Of a stretch of 64,000 bases of DNA, positions 43,528-51,510 are shown one piece after another (the first letter of the stretch is position 1; each line of letters starts with the position of its first letter). A model generated the notes under the pieces. It saw only the letters and a program-made list of their open reading frames with translations. It was not told the origin of the DNA and did no database searches. The position numbers and the translations under genes were made by a program. The stretch comes from Methanocalculus alkaliphilus (GTDB lineage Archaea; Halobacteriota; Methanomicrobia; Methanomicrobiales; Methanocorpusculaceae), in the NCBI RefSeq assembly GCF_024170505.1, contig NZ_JALJYG010000006.1:62001-126000 (forward strand), read 5' to 3'.

Positions 43528-44754
43528 GTGATGATTCAGAGACCGAGAGGAACCCGGGATTTCTTCCCGGATGAACTGGAAGAACGGAGGGGTGTTGAGG
43601 AGACATTACGCAGGGCGGTATCGCGGTGGGGATACCGGGAGGTTGCAACACCCGAATTTGAGCATCTCGAACTCTTCACTATACGTTCCGGCGAAGGCAT
43701 TATCGGGGAGATGTACGCATTCCAGGATAAGGGAGGCCGTGATCTCTCGCTCCGTCCCGAGCTGACCGCCCCGGTCCTCCGGATGTATGTCAATGAGGCG
43801 AAGGTGCTGAACAGGCCGGTCCGGTGGTACTACTTCGGGGACTGTTTCCGGTATGAACGGCCACAGAAGGGCCGCTACCGTCAGTTCTGGCAGTTTGGTA
43901 TCGAGCTGATCGGTGCGGATACCGCACAGGCGGATGCCGAGGTGATCGCGGTCGGCTCTGATCTCCTCACTTCTGCCGGGGTGAGATTTGAACTCCGTGT
44001 CGGCCATCTCGCGATGATGAAGAGTCTCATCGCCGATCTCGGGGCCGATCACCAGAAGCAGGTGATGGGCTGCCTCGATAAGCGGGATTATGGTGCTCTT
44101 CAGACGGTGCTCCCGGAGGGTGATCTCGCGGAGCGGCTCACCGCACTCATCGAGTCACGAACCCTCGATGATGCGTTTGCGATCACCGGATCAATCCCCG
44201 AAGAGGAGCGGATTCGGGAGACATTTGCCCTCCTTGATGCACACGAGGTGGCATATACCCAGTACTTCGGCATTGCACGGGGCCTTGATTACTATACCGG
44301 CTGTGTCTTCGAGGCATTTGCCGAGAATCTCGGTGCTGAGAACCAGATTATGGGAGGTGGCGCCTACCGGCTCGCCCACCTCTTCGGCGGCGAGGATACC
44401 CCCTCCTGCGGGTTTGCCATCGGCTTTGACCGTGTGATGGTCTCCCGGGGTGAACAGGGGGTTCTGCGCCCGGTGACGGTTGCCCTGGTGGTGACGCCTG
44501 AAGGGAGACTGGCGGGTATCGGTGCTGCTGCATCATTCCGGAGAGCCGGTGTGCGGACGCTTGCTGATCTGACCGGAAAAAGTCTCTCGGCACAGCTCTC
44601 GTATGCGGCAAAACATGCAGACTTTGCCGTCGTCATCGGTGGCCGCGAGGCTGAGAGCGGGATGGTGACGCTTCGAAACCTCGGGAGCGGTGATCAGGAG
44701 ACGGTTTCGGTGGATGAGGCGGTGCTCCGGGTGGTGAACGGTGGTTCTCGCTGA
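43528..44754 (+). CDS. hisS: Histidyl-tRNA synthetase
   Basis: A 408-residue class II synthetase. Motif 1 is in RGTRDFFPDELEERRGV, motif 2 in WYYFGDCFRYERPQKGRYRQF, the His-binding motif in ARGLDYYTGCVFEAF, and motif 3 in CGFAIGFDRVM. The C-terminal anticodon domain follows (ALVVTPEGRLAGIGAAASFR). The length is standard for archaea. It ends 14 nt inside top6B in another frame. Confidence 0.96.
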   Translation: MMIQRPRGTRDFFPDELEERRGVEETLRRAVSRWGYREVATPEFEHLELFTIRSGEGIIGEMYAFQDKGGRDLSLRPELTAPVLRMYVNEAKVLNRPVRWYYFGDCFRYERPQKGRYRQFWQFGIELIGADTAQADAEVIAVGSDLLTSAGVRFELRVGHLAMMKSLIADLGADHQKQVMGCLDKRDYGALQTVLPEGDLAERLTALIESRTLDDAFAITGSIPEEERIRETFALLDAHEVAYTQYFGIARGLDYYTGCVFEAFAENLGAENQIMGGGAYRLAHLFGGEDTPSCGFAIGFDRVMVSRGEQGVLRPVTVALVVTPEGRLAGIGAAASFRRAGVRTLADLTGKSLSAQLSYAAKHADFAVVIGGREAESGMVTLRNLGSGDQETVSVDEAVLRVVNGGSR

Positions 44755-46543
44755 GGAACTGGCGAAGCAACAGAAGAGTATCAGTGTAGCGGAGTTCTTT
44801 GAGAAGAACAAGCATCTTCTCGGCTTCGACTCCCCGACACGCGGCATCATCACCACGATAAAGGAGGCGATAGATAATGCCCTCGACGCCTGTGAAGAGT
44901 CGATGGTCCTCCCTGATATTCTGGTGATCATCAGGAAGACGGGATCGGATACCTACTCAATTGCTGTTGAGGATAACGGTCCCGGTATCATGCCGGAGCA
45001 GGTTCCGTTCGTCTTTGGAAAACTGCTCTACGGCTCCCGGTTCCACCAGGTCAGGCAGAGCAGGGGTCAGCAGGGGATCGGAATCTCGGCTGCCGTCCTC
45101 TATGCCCAGCTGACGAGCGGAACACCCGCGGTGGTCATCTCACGGACCGGGGCGAAGACGAAGGCGCACCGGTTCACCCTGATGATCAGGACGGAGACGA
45201 ATGAGCCGGATATCCTCTCGCATGAGGAGACAGACTGGGCGCTCCCTCACGGAACCAGGATCGAGCTTGAGTTTGCCAGCTCGATGGCTGCAAAGAAGCG
45301 GCTCCTTGAGTACCTGAAGTACACCTCCATCGTCAATCCGCATGCCCGGTTCCGGATCGAGATCGATGGCGAGGGGACGACCTTTGAACGGGTATCCGGT
45401 GAGGTACCCCCCTGCCCCCGGTCGATCAAGCCGCATCCGCATGGAATCGAGCTTGGTATCCTGAAACGGATGGCGGCGGGAAGCGATAGTCCGGTGGAAC
45501 AATTCCTCCAGGAGGAGTTCTCGCGTGTCGGAAAGAAGACCGCCTCTGAGATCCTTGCCCTTGCATCGATAGAAGGGAGTCTTCCTGCATCATCACTCCC
45601 GCCACCAGATCTGAAGACGCTCCTTGCCACCATGCAGACGGTCCGGATCCCGGCACCACCGGCGCAGACCTGCCTCTCCCCAATCGGGGAGGAGCTTCTG
45701 GTTGAGGGGCTTGAGAAGGAGTTTGCCCTCGACTTTGTGAAGGCCCGGAGCAGGGCACCCGGGGTCTTCTCCGGACATTCCTTTGTGGTGGAGGCGGCAA
45801 TCGGATATGGAGGGAGGCTTGATGCCGAAGGATCCGCAAAGATACTCAGGTTTGCAAACCGCGTCCCCCTCCTTTACCAGCAGGGGGCATGTGCCATCAC
45901 CCAGTCGGTCCAGTCGATCAACTGGAAAGGGTATGGGATATCCCAGGCAGGCCTCCCGATGGGCCCGGTTCTGATCCTCGTCCATGTCGCCTCGACGAAT
46001 GTCCCCTTTACAAGTGAGAGCAAGGATGCCGTCGCCTCCATCCCCGAGGTCGAACGTGAGATCGTCCTTGCACTCCAGGAGCTTGGCCGGGATCTGAAAC
46101 TCTTCCTCTCACGGCGGGACCGGGGCAGGATAGCAGAGGATCGGGCACGTGCGGTCTGTGCCATCATCCCTGATATCGCCTTGAAGGTCGCAGAGATTGT
46201 GGAAGCTCCGGTCCCCGACACCTCGGCTATTGAAGGGAGGATCATGCGCCGCGTGGTGGTGAAGCGGGGGCTCCGTGGAGATGTGGTCTCTATCCGGGTT
46301 GATAACCATACGGCTAAGCCGGTTGAGCTGACACTCTACGATATCTCAGCAGATACCGGTGAGGGGGCGACCGTTCCTCCGCACTTCGTCTCTGATCTCG
46401 ACGGGGAGACGACGAAGTGCTGGCGGGTCGCCCTGCCGCCGCATGAGTCATTTCAAACAACGTATCCCGGCTCCGGCGGCGGGAGCCTGACGGTGCAGGG
46501 GATCGATGAGTCGCAGATGGTTCTGCTGAATCTCGATGAGTGA
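44741..46543 (+). CDS. top6B: DNA topoisomerase VI subunit B
   Basis: A 600-residue GHKL ATPase subunit of topoisomerase VI, starting at GTG 44741. It has the ATP-site Asn region IKEAIDNALDACEE, the VEDNGPGIMPEQVPFVFGKLLYGS box, RGQQGIGISAAVLYAQLT, then H2TH and transducer domains with the Lys-bearing SINWKGYGISQAGLPMGPV. The last 100 residues (VVKRGLRGDVVSIRVDNHTA) resemble the Ig-like C-terminal domain of methanogen Top6B. The catalytic subunit Top6A is not next to it. Confidence 0.96.
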   Translation: MVLAEELAKQQKSISVAEFFEKNKHLLGFDSPTRGIITTIKEAIDNALDACEESMVLPDILVIIRKTGSDTYSIAVEDNGPGIMPEQVPFVFGKLLYGSRFHQVRQSRGQQGIGISAAVLYAQLTSGTPAVVISRTGAKTKAHRFTLMIRTETNEPDILSHEETDWALPHGTRIELEFASSMAAKKRLLEYLKYTSIVNPHARFRIEIDGEGTTFERVSGEVPPCPRSIKPHPHGIELGILKRMAAGSDSPVEQFLQEEFSRVGKKTASEILALASIEGSLPASSLPPPDLKTLLATMQTVRIPAPPAQTCLSPIGEELLVEGLEKEFALDFVKARSRAPGVFSGHSFVVEAAIGYGGRLDAEGSAKILRFANRVPLLYQQGACAITQSVQSINWKGYGISQAGLPMGPVLILVHVASTNVPFTSESKDAVASIPEVEREIVLALQELGRDLKLFLSRRDRGRIAEDRARAVCAIIPDIALKVAEIVEAPVPDTSAIEGRIMRRVVVKRGLRGDVVSIRVDNHTAKPVELTLYDISADTGEGATVPPHFVSDLDGETTKCWRVALPPHESFQTTYPGSGGGSLTVQGIDESQMVLLNLDE

Positions 46544-46611
46544 GGGTGTATCTGCGGATACTCCCCTGCATCAAACGATGGTGCTAAATCGTCTCCATTC
46601 AGATATCTTCT

Positions 46612-46950
46612 ATGGATATTGAGATTGAGATCATCGGTCTGTCTGAACTCCCCTGTGGACCGTTCCCCTGCGATGATGACCGCTCCTGTGAACTGACAGA
46701 ATGTTTCCCGACCGAGCGTCTCCTGCCGGCTGTGGATGCACTGAAAAAGAAGCTCAGATCGGAATATGGTGATGGGATCAGCGTCACGCTTACCCTCCTC
46801 GACGATGGCGTCCCACGGCGGATACGCGATATCATCGAGGAGCATCAGCCGCCTCTCCCAATCGTCATCATCAATGGGCGTGTCACCCCGATTGGGCGGG
46901 TATCTCTCCATCATATTCGGAAAGAGATACAAAAAGAACTGGATAAGTAG
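46612..46950 (+). CDS. Small thioredoxin-fold-like protein
   Basis: A 112-residue protein. The N-terminal IEIIGLSELPCGPFPCDDD holds a Cys pair after the first strand, then SCELTECFPTERLLPAVDALKKKL, and the C-terminal PPLPIVIINGRVTPIGRVS has the cis-Pro and final-strand look of thioredoxin-like folds. The spacing C-GPFP-C is not the usual CxxC, so redox activity is uncertain. It has an in-line 68-bp gap behind top6B and abuts the convergent beta carbonic anhydrase gene. Confidence 0.6.
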   Translation: MDIEIEIIGLSELPCGPFPCDDDRSCELTECFPTERLLPAVDALKKKLRSEYGDGISVTLTLLDDGVPRRIRDIIEEHQPPLPIVIINGRVTPIGRVSLHHIRKEIQKELDK

Positions 46951-47532
46951 TTATTTAACTTCTTCAAGGAGACCGGTTGCGAGATCGTAATATACCCCGT
47001 AAATCTCCACTTTTTTCCCTGCTTCGGCCCTCTTCACGATCGGATATGTCCTCAGATGCTCGATCTGAAGCCTGATATTCTCCTTCTCCATCTCAGTGAG
47101 CCTGTTCTTTGACTCTTCCGGGGTTATGGGTGCAGCTATCCGTGCATCGACCCTCCGTTTCGCCTCACGGGCATTGTCGATCCAGAGGGGGATATAGGAG
47201 TCATCCATCTCCTTGTCGAGTGCCTTGATCCCTCCGCATTCGGAGTGGCCACAGATGACGATACCCGGAACCCTGAGGTGGGCGACTGCATACTCAAGGA
47301 CGGCAGCGAAGTTCCAGTCTCCGACCGGCACGATGTTTGCGATATTCCGGTGAACAAAGAGCTCGCCTGCATCTGCATCGATGATCCGTTCGGGTTCAAC
47401 CCGCGAGTCTGCGCATCCGATCCAGAGTGCTTTTGGGCTCTGCGAGACGGCAAGGGCATCGTACCGTGCACGATCCTTCTCAAAATCCTTCTTGATAAAA
47501 GACCTGTTTCCTTTGATGAATTCTTCAATCAT
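46951..47532 (-). CDS. Beta-class carbonic anhydrase
   Basis: A 193-residue beta-CA. The zinc ligands are in WIGCADSRVEPERI (with the Asp-Arg dyad) and VICGHSECGGIKAL. The body FVHRNIANIVPVGDWNFAAVLEYAV is typical. It hydrates CO2 to bicarbonate, which can support autotrophic carbon fixation and CO2 capture in a methanogen. A minus-strand TATA-like GTTTATATC lies near 47581-47589, about 50 nt upstream. The window therefore codes for two unrelated carbonic anhydrase classes. Confidence 0.95.
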   Translation of the reverse strand: MIEEFIKGNRSFIKKDFEKDRARYDALAVSQSPKALWIGCADSRVEPERIIDADAGELFVHRNIANIVPVGDWNFAAVLEYAVAHLRVPGIVICGHSECGGIKALDKEMDDSYIPLWIDNAREAKRRVDARIAAPITPEESKNRLTEMEKENIRLQIEHLRTYPIVKRAEAGKKVEIYGVYYDLATGLLEEVK

Positions 47533-47627
47533 GTGAACACCGGGGTTATTCTCCCCTTTTTCTGATTCTGGTGATGAACCGATATAAACACTCTGAATTG
47601 AGGGTGCTGGAGATACGGCTTTTCCAG

Positions 47628-47640
47628 AGGAAAAAAAGGG
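47628..47640 (-). terminator. T-run directly after ilvD
   Basis: On the minus strand CCCTTTTTTT follows the ilvD stop codon directly. Runs of seven T are sufficient for termination in many archaea. No strong hairpin precedes it because the coding region ends here. Confidence 0.5.
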
Positions 47641-49284
47641 TTATAATTCGACAGCACCGGAATCTGCCTGGCCGACGGTGCGTGCATAGCGTCCAAGCAC
47701 CCCTTTGAGCGTGCGCGCCTTCGGCCTCCACATACTCCGTCTCCGGTCGAGTTCTGCCTCATCAACGTTTATATCCATACGTTTTGTCGTGATGTCGACG
47801 ATGATCTCGTCCCCGTCCCTGACAAGAGCGATCGGGCCCCCGACCTCCGCCTCAGGTGCGACATGGCCGATGCATGGCCCCCGTGTTCCCCCGGAGAACC
47901 TTCCATCGGTGATCAGGACCACCTTCTTGTATCCAAGCCCCATCAGTGCTGATGTTGGTGCGAGCATCTCCGGCATCCCCGGACCCCCGCGTGGACCTTC
48001 GTACCTGATGATGACGACATCGCCTTCCCGGATCTCCCGTCCAAGGATCGCCTTGATCGCCAGCTCTTCGCCATCAAAGACACGGGCCGGTCCCCTGTGC
48101 TGCCACATGGACTCATGAACCGCCGCGTACTTGACGACGGCACCATTCGGGGCGAGGCTTCCGGAGAGGATCCGGAGGCCGCCGCTTGTATGGACCGGAT
48201 CGGTGATCGGCCGGACAACCGTCTCGTCGATGAGCTGGATCTCTTCTGCGATCTGGTACACGGTCTTTCCTGAAACCGTCTCGGCATCCTCAAGCGAATC
48301 GATCAGCCTGTGAAAGACCGCCGGGATTCCGCCAGCCCTGTGAAGGGCGACCATTGCATGCGGCCCTGCCGGCTGCATATGGCAGATATGGGGTGTTGTG
48401 TCACTGATGCTGTTGAAGGTCTCAAGGTTCAGGGGAACCCCTGCCTCCCGGGCGATCGCCATGAGGTGGAGGACGGTATTGGTTGATCCTCCGAGCGCCA
48501 TATCGACGCGTATGGCATTTCGGAGGCTCTTATTTGTGATGATATCGGTCGCGTTTGTTCCGGATCTGACGAGATCCATGATGCGCACTCCCGTCTCCCT
48601 TGCAACCCTGAGCTTCCCGGCTTCAACAGCAGGCATGGCGGCTGACCCGGAGATGGACATTCCCATCGCCTCGGTCATACATGCCATCGTATTTGCGGTG
48701 TAAAGACCCTGGCAGCTGCCGCATCCCGGCATTGCGGCGCATTCGAGGGCGCAGAGCGCCTCTTCGGGAACGGTTCCTGCGGCGACCTTCCCGACCGCCT
48801 CGAAGACATCGACGAGGGAGAGATCCTTCCCCTGAAGGTATCCTGGCATCATCGGCCCGCCGGTGAGCATGATCGCAGGGATGTCGAGGCGGGCAGCTGC
48901 CATCAGCATGCCGGGAACGATCTTGTCGCAGGTCCCGATACAGACGATACCATCGAACCGGTGCGCCTCTGTCATCAGTTCGATTGAGTCTGCAATATTC
49001 TCACGGGACGGAAGGGAGTACCGCATCCCCTGGTGGCCCATCGCAATCCCGTCACAGATTCCGATGACGCCAAATTCAAAGGGGACGCCCCCGCCTGCGG
49101 CGATCCCTTCCCTGACCTTCTGGGAGAGGTTCCGGAGATGGGTGTGGCCGGGGACGATATCGTTCCAGGCATTAGCTATCCCGATGAAGGGGAGATCCAT
49201 CTCCTGATCACTGACCCCAAGTGAGCGGAGGAGGGAACGGTTTGGGGCACGAGGGTACCCTTTTTTTATTTCATCACTACGCAT
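47641..49284 (-). CDS. ilvD: Dihydroxy-acid dehydratase
   Basis: A 547-residue Fe-S dehydratase of branched-chain amino acid synthesis. Cluster cysteines are in [16 protein letters not shown] and [17 protein letters not shown]; further marks are [21 protein letters not shown] and [19 protein letters not shown]. The N-terminal [19 protein letters not shown] is typical. The length is right. It is monocistronic here, with a divergent sensor gene 76 bp away; ilvB, ilvC and ilvE are not in the window. leuA at 18-19.5 kb belongs to the same metabolic branch. Confidence 0.97.
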   Translation of the reverse strand: MRSDEIKKGYPRAPNRSLLRSLGVSDQEMDLPFIGIANAWNDIVPGHTHLRNLSQKVREGIAAGGGVPFEFGVIGICDGIAMGHQGMRYSLPSRENIADSIELMTEAHRFDGIVCIGTCDKIVPGMLMAAARLDIPAIMLTGGPMMPGYLQGKDLSLVDVFEAVGKVAAGTVPEEALCALECAAMPGCGSCQGLYTANTMACMTEAMGMSISGSAAMPAVEAGKLRVARETGVRIMDLVRSGTNATDIITNKSLRNAIRVDMALGGSTNTVLHLMAIAREAGVPLNLETFNSISDTTPHICHMQPAGPHAMVALHRAGGIPAVFHRLIDSLEDAETVSGKTVYQIAEEIQLIDETVVRPITDPVHTSGGLRILSGSLAPNGAVVKYAAVHESMWQHRGPARVFDGEELAIKAILGREIREGDVVIIRYEGPRGGPGMPEMLAPTSALMGLGYKKVVLITDGRFSGGTRGPCIGHVAPEAEVGGPIALVRDGDEIIVDITTKRMDINVDEAELDRRRSMWRPKARTLKGVLGRYARTVGQADSGAVEL

Positions 49285-49360
49285 AGATGATCAGAAGTAC
49301 CTTGATCTTTAAAATGATAAATCGTTGCGGGAAAGCGACTAGTTATATAATAATGATCTC

Positions 49361-50932
49361 ATGAATGTCCGCACCCAGACGATTGCAATTATTGCGTCTG
49401 TCAGCCTCTGTCTCATAGCGGGCCTCGGCCTCGTCTCCCAGGGAGCAGTTCTTGATGGATTTGTAACCCTCGAAGAAGCTCATATCGAAGAGACGCTTGA
49501 TCGTGTAGTTCGGACTATCGATCTCAAACAGGAGTACCTGGCGGGCTATGGCTATTATCTGGCACACTGTGACGACATCTCTCTTACGATGGCCGGGGAG
49601 CAGCCTGCATATCCAAATATATATCCCAGGACAGGTCTCTTTGAGTATCTCGATATCCATTACATCATTGTGACGGGTGAGGATGGGAGCGTCCTCTCAG
49701 CAGAAGGATATGATCCCCCTAATGAGCACCAGCTTTCCATCCCTCCCGAACTGTACCTTCTTCATCATGATCTCCTTCATCAGGGTCTTGATAAAACCGC
49801 GGGTTTTCTAAGGACCGGTGAGGGGCCGGTATTTGCTGTTCTTACTCCGATTGAGACAACCGCTGGTATGGTGACCTTCGGCCGGCTTGTTGATGAAGAA
49901 TGGATTGCCGCCCTCTCTGAAGAGACCGGAGAAGTGATCACAATGACGATGGCTGTTGATTCTGATGAGGTGGTCATGATCGCCAGATCCCCGGATGGTA
50001 CGGAGATCACCGGATCCCGTATTCTCAGCGATATGCAGGGGGCTCCTCTTATCCGTCTCTCGGTGACGGATGATCGGTCCATCTATGAGAAGGGGCGCCT
50101 GGCGTATCAGTCGGCGTTTTTTATCATCGCTTTTTTAACCCTGCTGTCAGGGATGGTGATCTATCTCTTCCTCAACCGGTCTTTCATCTCACGGATCGCC
50201 TCTCTCAACAGCCAGGTGCAGGAGATCAAAGGGGATTCTGTTGCCCGCGGCTCCGTCTACCTGGAAGGCGATGATGAGCTTGCCGGTCTTGCAACCTCCA
50301 TCGAGGGGATGCTGGCATCCCTTGATCAGAAGCAGCAGAAGGTTCGGGAGAGCGAGGAGCGGTACAGGCGGATCTTCAATGCGGCAATGGATCCGATGCT
50401 CCTTGTGGCAATCGATCCCGATGGAAAACCTGGTCTGATCTGCGATGCAAATCAGGCCGCCCTCTCCCTCCTTGGGAGTGGGTATCATGACCTGACCGGG
50501 ATGCGTCTATCCAAATTCTTTGATATGGAGGATAGGACTATTGAAAATGGGCTTTCTATCGGGCGTTTCCATCCCATCAGTGGTGAGTCGGTACCGGTTG
50601 AAGTGAGTATGCATACGTTTTATATGAATCACCAGCCTGCCGCCGTCTGGGTTGCCCGGAATATCTCCGAGCGGATCCGGGTTGAGGAAGAACGCCAGCT
50701 CTCACTTGAGCAGATCAGCCACAATATCGAACAGTTTGCCATCATCGGGGATAGTATCAGAAACCCTCTTCAGGCGATCAGAGGGTATCTCTTCCTTCTT
50801 AAGGAGGACTCGATGATTATTGAGGCGATTGATACGGAGATTGATCAAATCGATGATCAGATTACGCAACTGGATGAGAGGTGGCTGGAATCTGAGAATG
50901 TGATCAGATTCCTCAGGCGCAATAACAGGTAG
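49361..50932 (+). CDS. CHASE4-HAMP-PAS membrane sensor lacking a kinase module
   Basis: A 523-residue sensor. TM1 is at about 8-28, an extracellular CHASE4-like domain at 40-240, TM2 at about 250-272, a HAMP segment at 275-325, and a PAS domain from SEERYRRIFNAAMDPMLLVA to NISERIRVEEE (about 330-448). The tail has IGDSIRNPLQAIRGYLFLL, where methanogen kinases usually have H-IRNPLQ; here Ser replaces the His, and the HATPase domain is absent. The stop codon looks genuine and no HATPase remnant follows. It may sense signals for another kinase or be a decayed kinase. Confidence 0.82.
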   Translation: MNVRTQTIAIIASVSLCLIAGLGLVSQGAVLDGFVTLEEAHIEETLDRVVRTIDLKQEYLAGYGYYLAHCDDISLTMAGEQPAYPNIYPRTGLFEYLDIHYIIVTGEDGSVLSAEGYDPPNEHQLSIPPELYLLHHDLLHQGLDKTAGFLRTGEGPVFAVLTPIETTAGMVTFGRLVDEEWIAALSEETGEVITMTMAVDSDEVVMIARSPDGTEITGSRILSDMQGAPLIRLSVTDDRSIYEKGRLAYQSAFFIIAFLTLLSGMVIYLFLNRSFISRIASLNSQVQEIKGDSVARGSVYLEGDDELAGLATSIEGMLASLDQKQQKVRESEERYRRIFNAAMDPMLLVAIDPDGKPGLICDANQAALSLLGSGYHDLTGMRLSKFFDMEDRTIENGLSIGRFHPISGESVPVEVSMHTFYMNHQPAAVWVARNISERIRVEEERQLSLEQISHNIEQFAIIGDSIRNPLQAIRGYLFLLKEDSMIIEAIDTEIDQIDDQITQLDERWLESENVIRFLRRNNR

Positions 50933-51140
50933 CGATTATCTGCTCCATTCTTCCTGAACGCGGTCGGCGAAGGAGAGATCCTTTTCCGGAAGGTTCCAAG
51001 GCGTGGGTGGTCCATCCCGATACCCCCTGTGAAATGATAGGGATTGATTCGGAGTGCGTTTTGATGAGGTGGAATATCTGCTATTTATTGGTTATAATTT
51101 GCCTGATCTTTTAAAAAAGCTCAAATGATTATTATAAGGA
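50933..51140. other. Non-coding gap upstream of the surface-protein promoter
   Basis: I see no gene here. The stretch has no reading frame of convincing composition. It becomes AT-rich after 51080 and holds tcttttaaaaaagctc near 51107, which could end the sensor transcript. The promoter of the surface protein starts right after it. Confidence 0.5.
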
Positions 51141-51142
51141 TA

Positions 51143-51154
51143 TTTATATATTTT
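51143..51154 (+). promoter_or_regulatory. Strong TATA box for the surface protein gene
   Basis: The tract tttatatatttt lies in a very AT-rich segment and would direct transcription from about 51173. No other gene on the plus strand lies between it and 51511, so it should drive the secreted protein with a leader of about 340 nt. Confidence 0.65.
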
Positions 51155-51172
51155 AGTTTGACATATCTCCGG

Positions 51173-51510
51173 TAGCCAGCATTTCACCGGCCCTTCTATT
51201 CCATGTCGTGTCGCAATAGACGTAGCGAAGGGTATGAAGAGCCATTTTAGCGGCTTAAAGGATGCTTACGCCGATTCTTCACACCCTGACACTTTCAATG
51301 ATCCGCATCCCAATCCGGAGAAATGCCCCTTCACAAGGGAGACCTGGCCGGGCTCTATCTCCCACCAATACGCCATCCTGGGGCACGGGTGGGCAGACCC
51401 CCGGATCGGGGCTGGCATGATTGCTACCAGAAGCGTGATTGCTACCAGGATGATGACGGGCACGGGGAAGGTCCCCTGCTCTTCGTAAACCATGGAGAAT
51501 GTGATGCATT
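51173..51510 (+). promoter_or_regulatory. Long structured 5' leader of the surface protein mRNA
   Basis: About 338 nt separate the expected transcript start from the ATG, which is unusual in archaea, where leaders are short. Several hairpins can be drawn near the 5' end: CCGGT/ACCGG (51169-51190), CCCTTC/GAAGGG enclosing CTATT/AATAG (51191-51232), and AGCC/GGCT (51241-51256). Farther on, TGATTGCTACCAG occurs twice 18 nt apart (from about 51418 and 51436). Small frames occur on both strands but look random. A regulatory leader or an unrecognised small gene is possible. Confidence 0.4.

Noticed and set aside
46544-46950. Remnant of top6A downstream of top6B
   Set aside because: The only frame there encodes a small thioredoxin-like protein with no Spo11/Top6A motifs.
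51234-51488. Plus-strand frame of 84 codons in the surface-protein leader
   Set aside because: Composition is not protein-like, there is no ribosome-binding site, and the end of the frame has low-complexity residues.
51266-51493. Minus-strand frame of 75 codons with a hydrophobic stretch opposite the surface-protein leader
   Set aside because: The hydrophobic part arises from a short direct repeat. There is no promoter or ribosome-binding site on that strand and no recognisable family.
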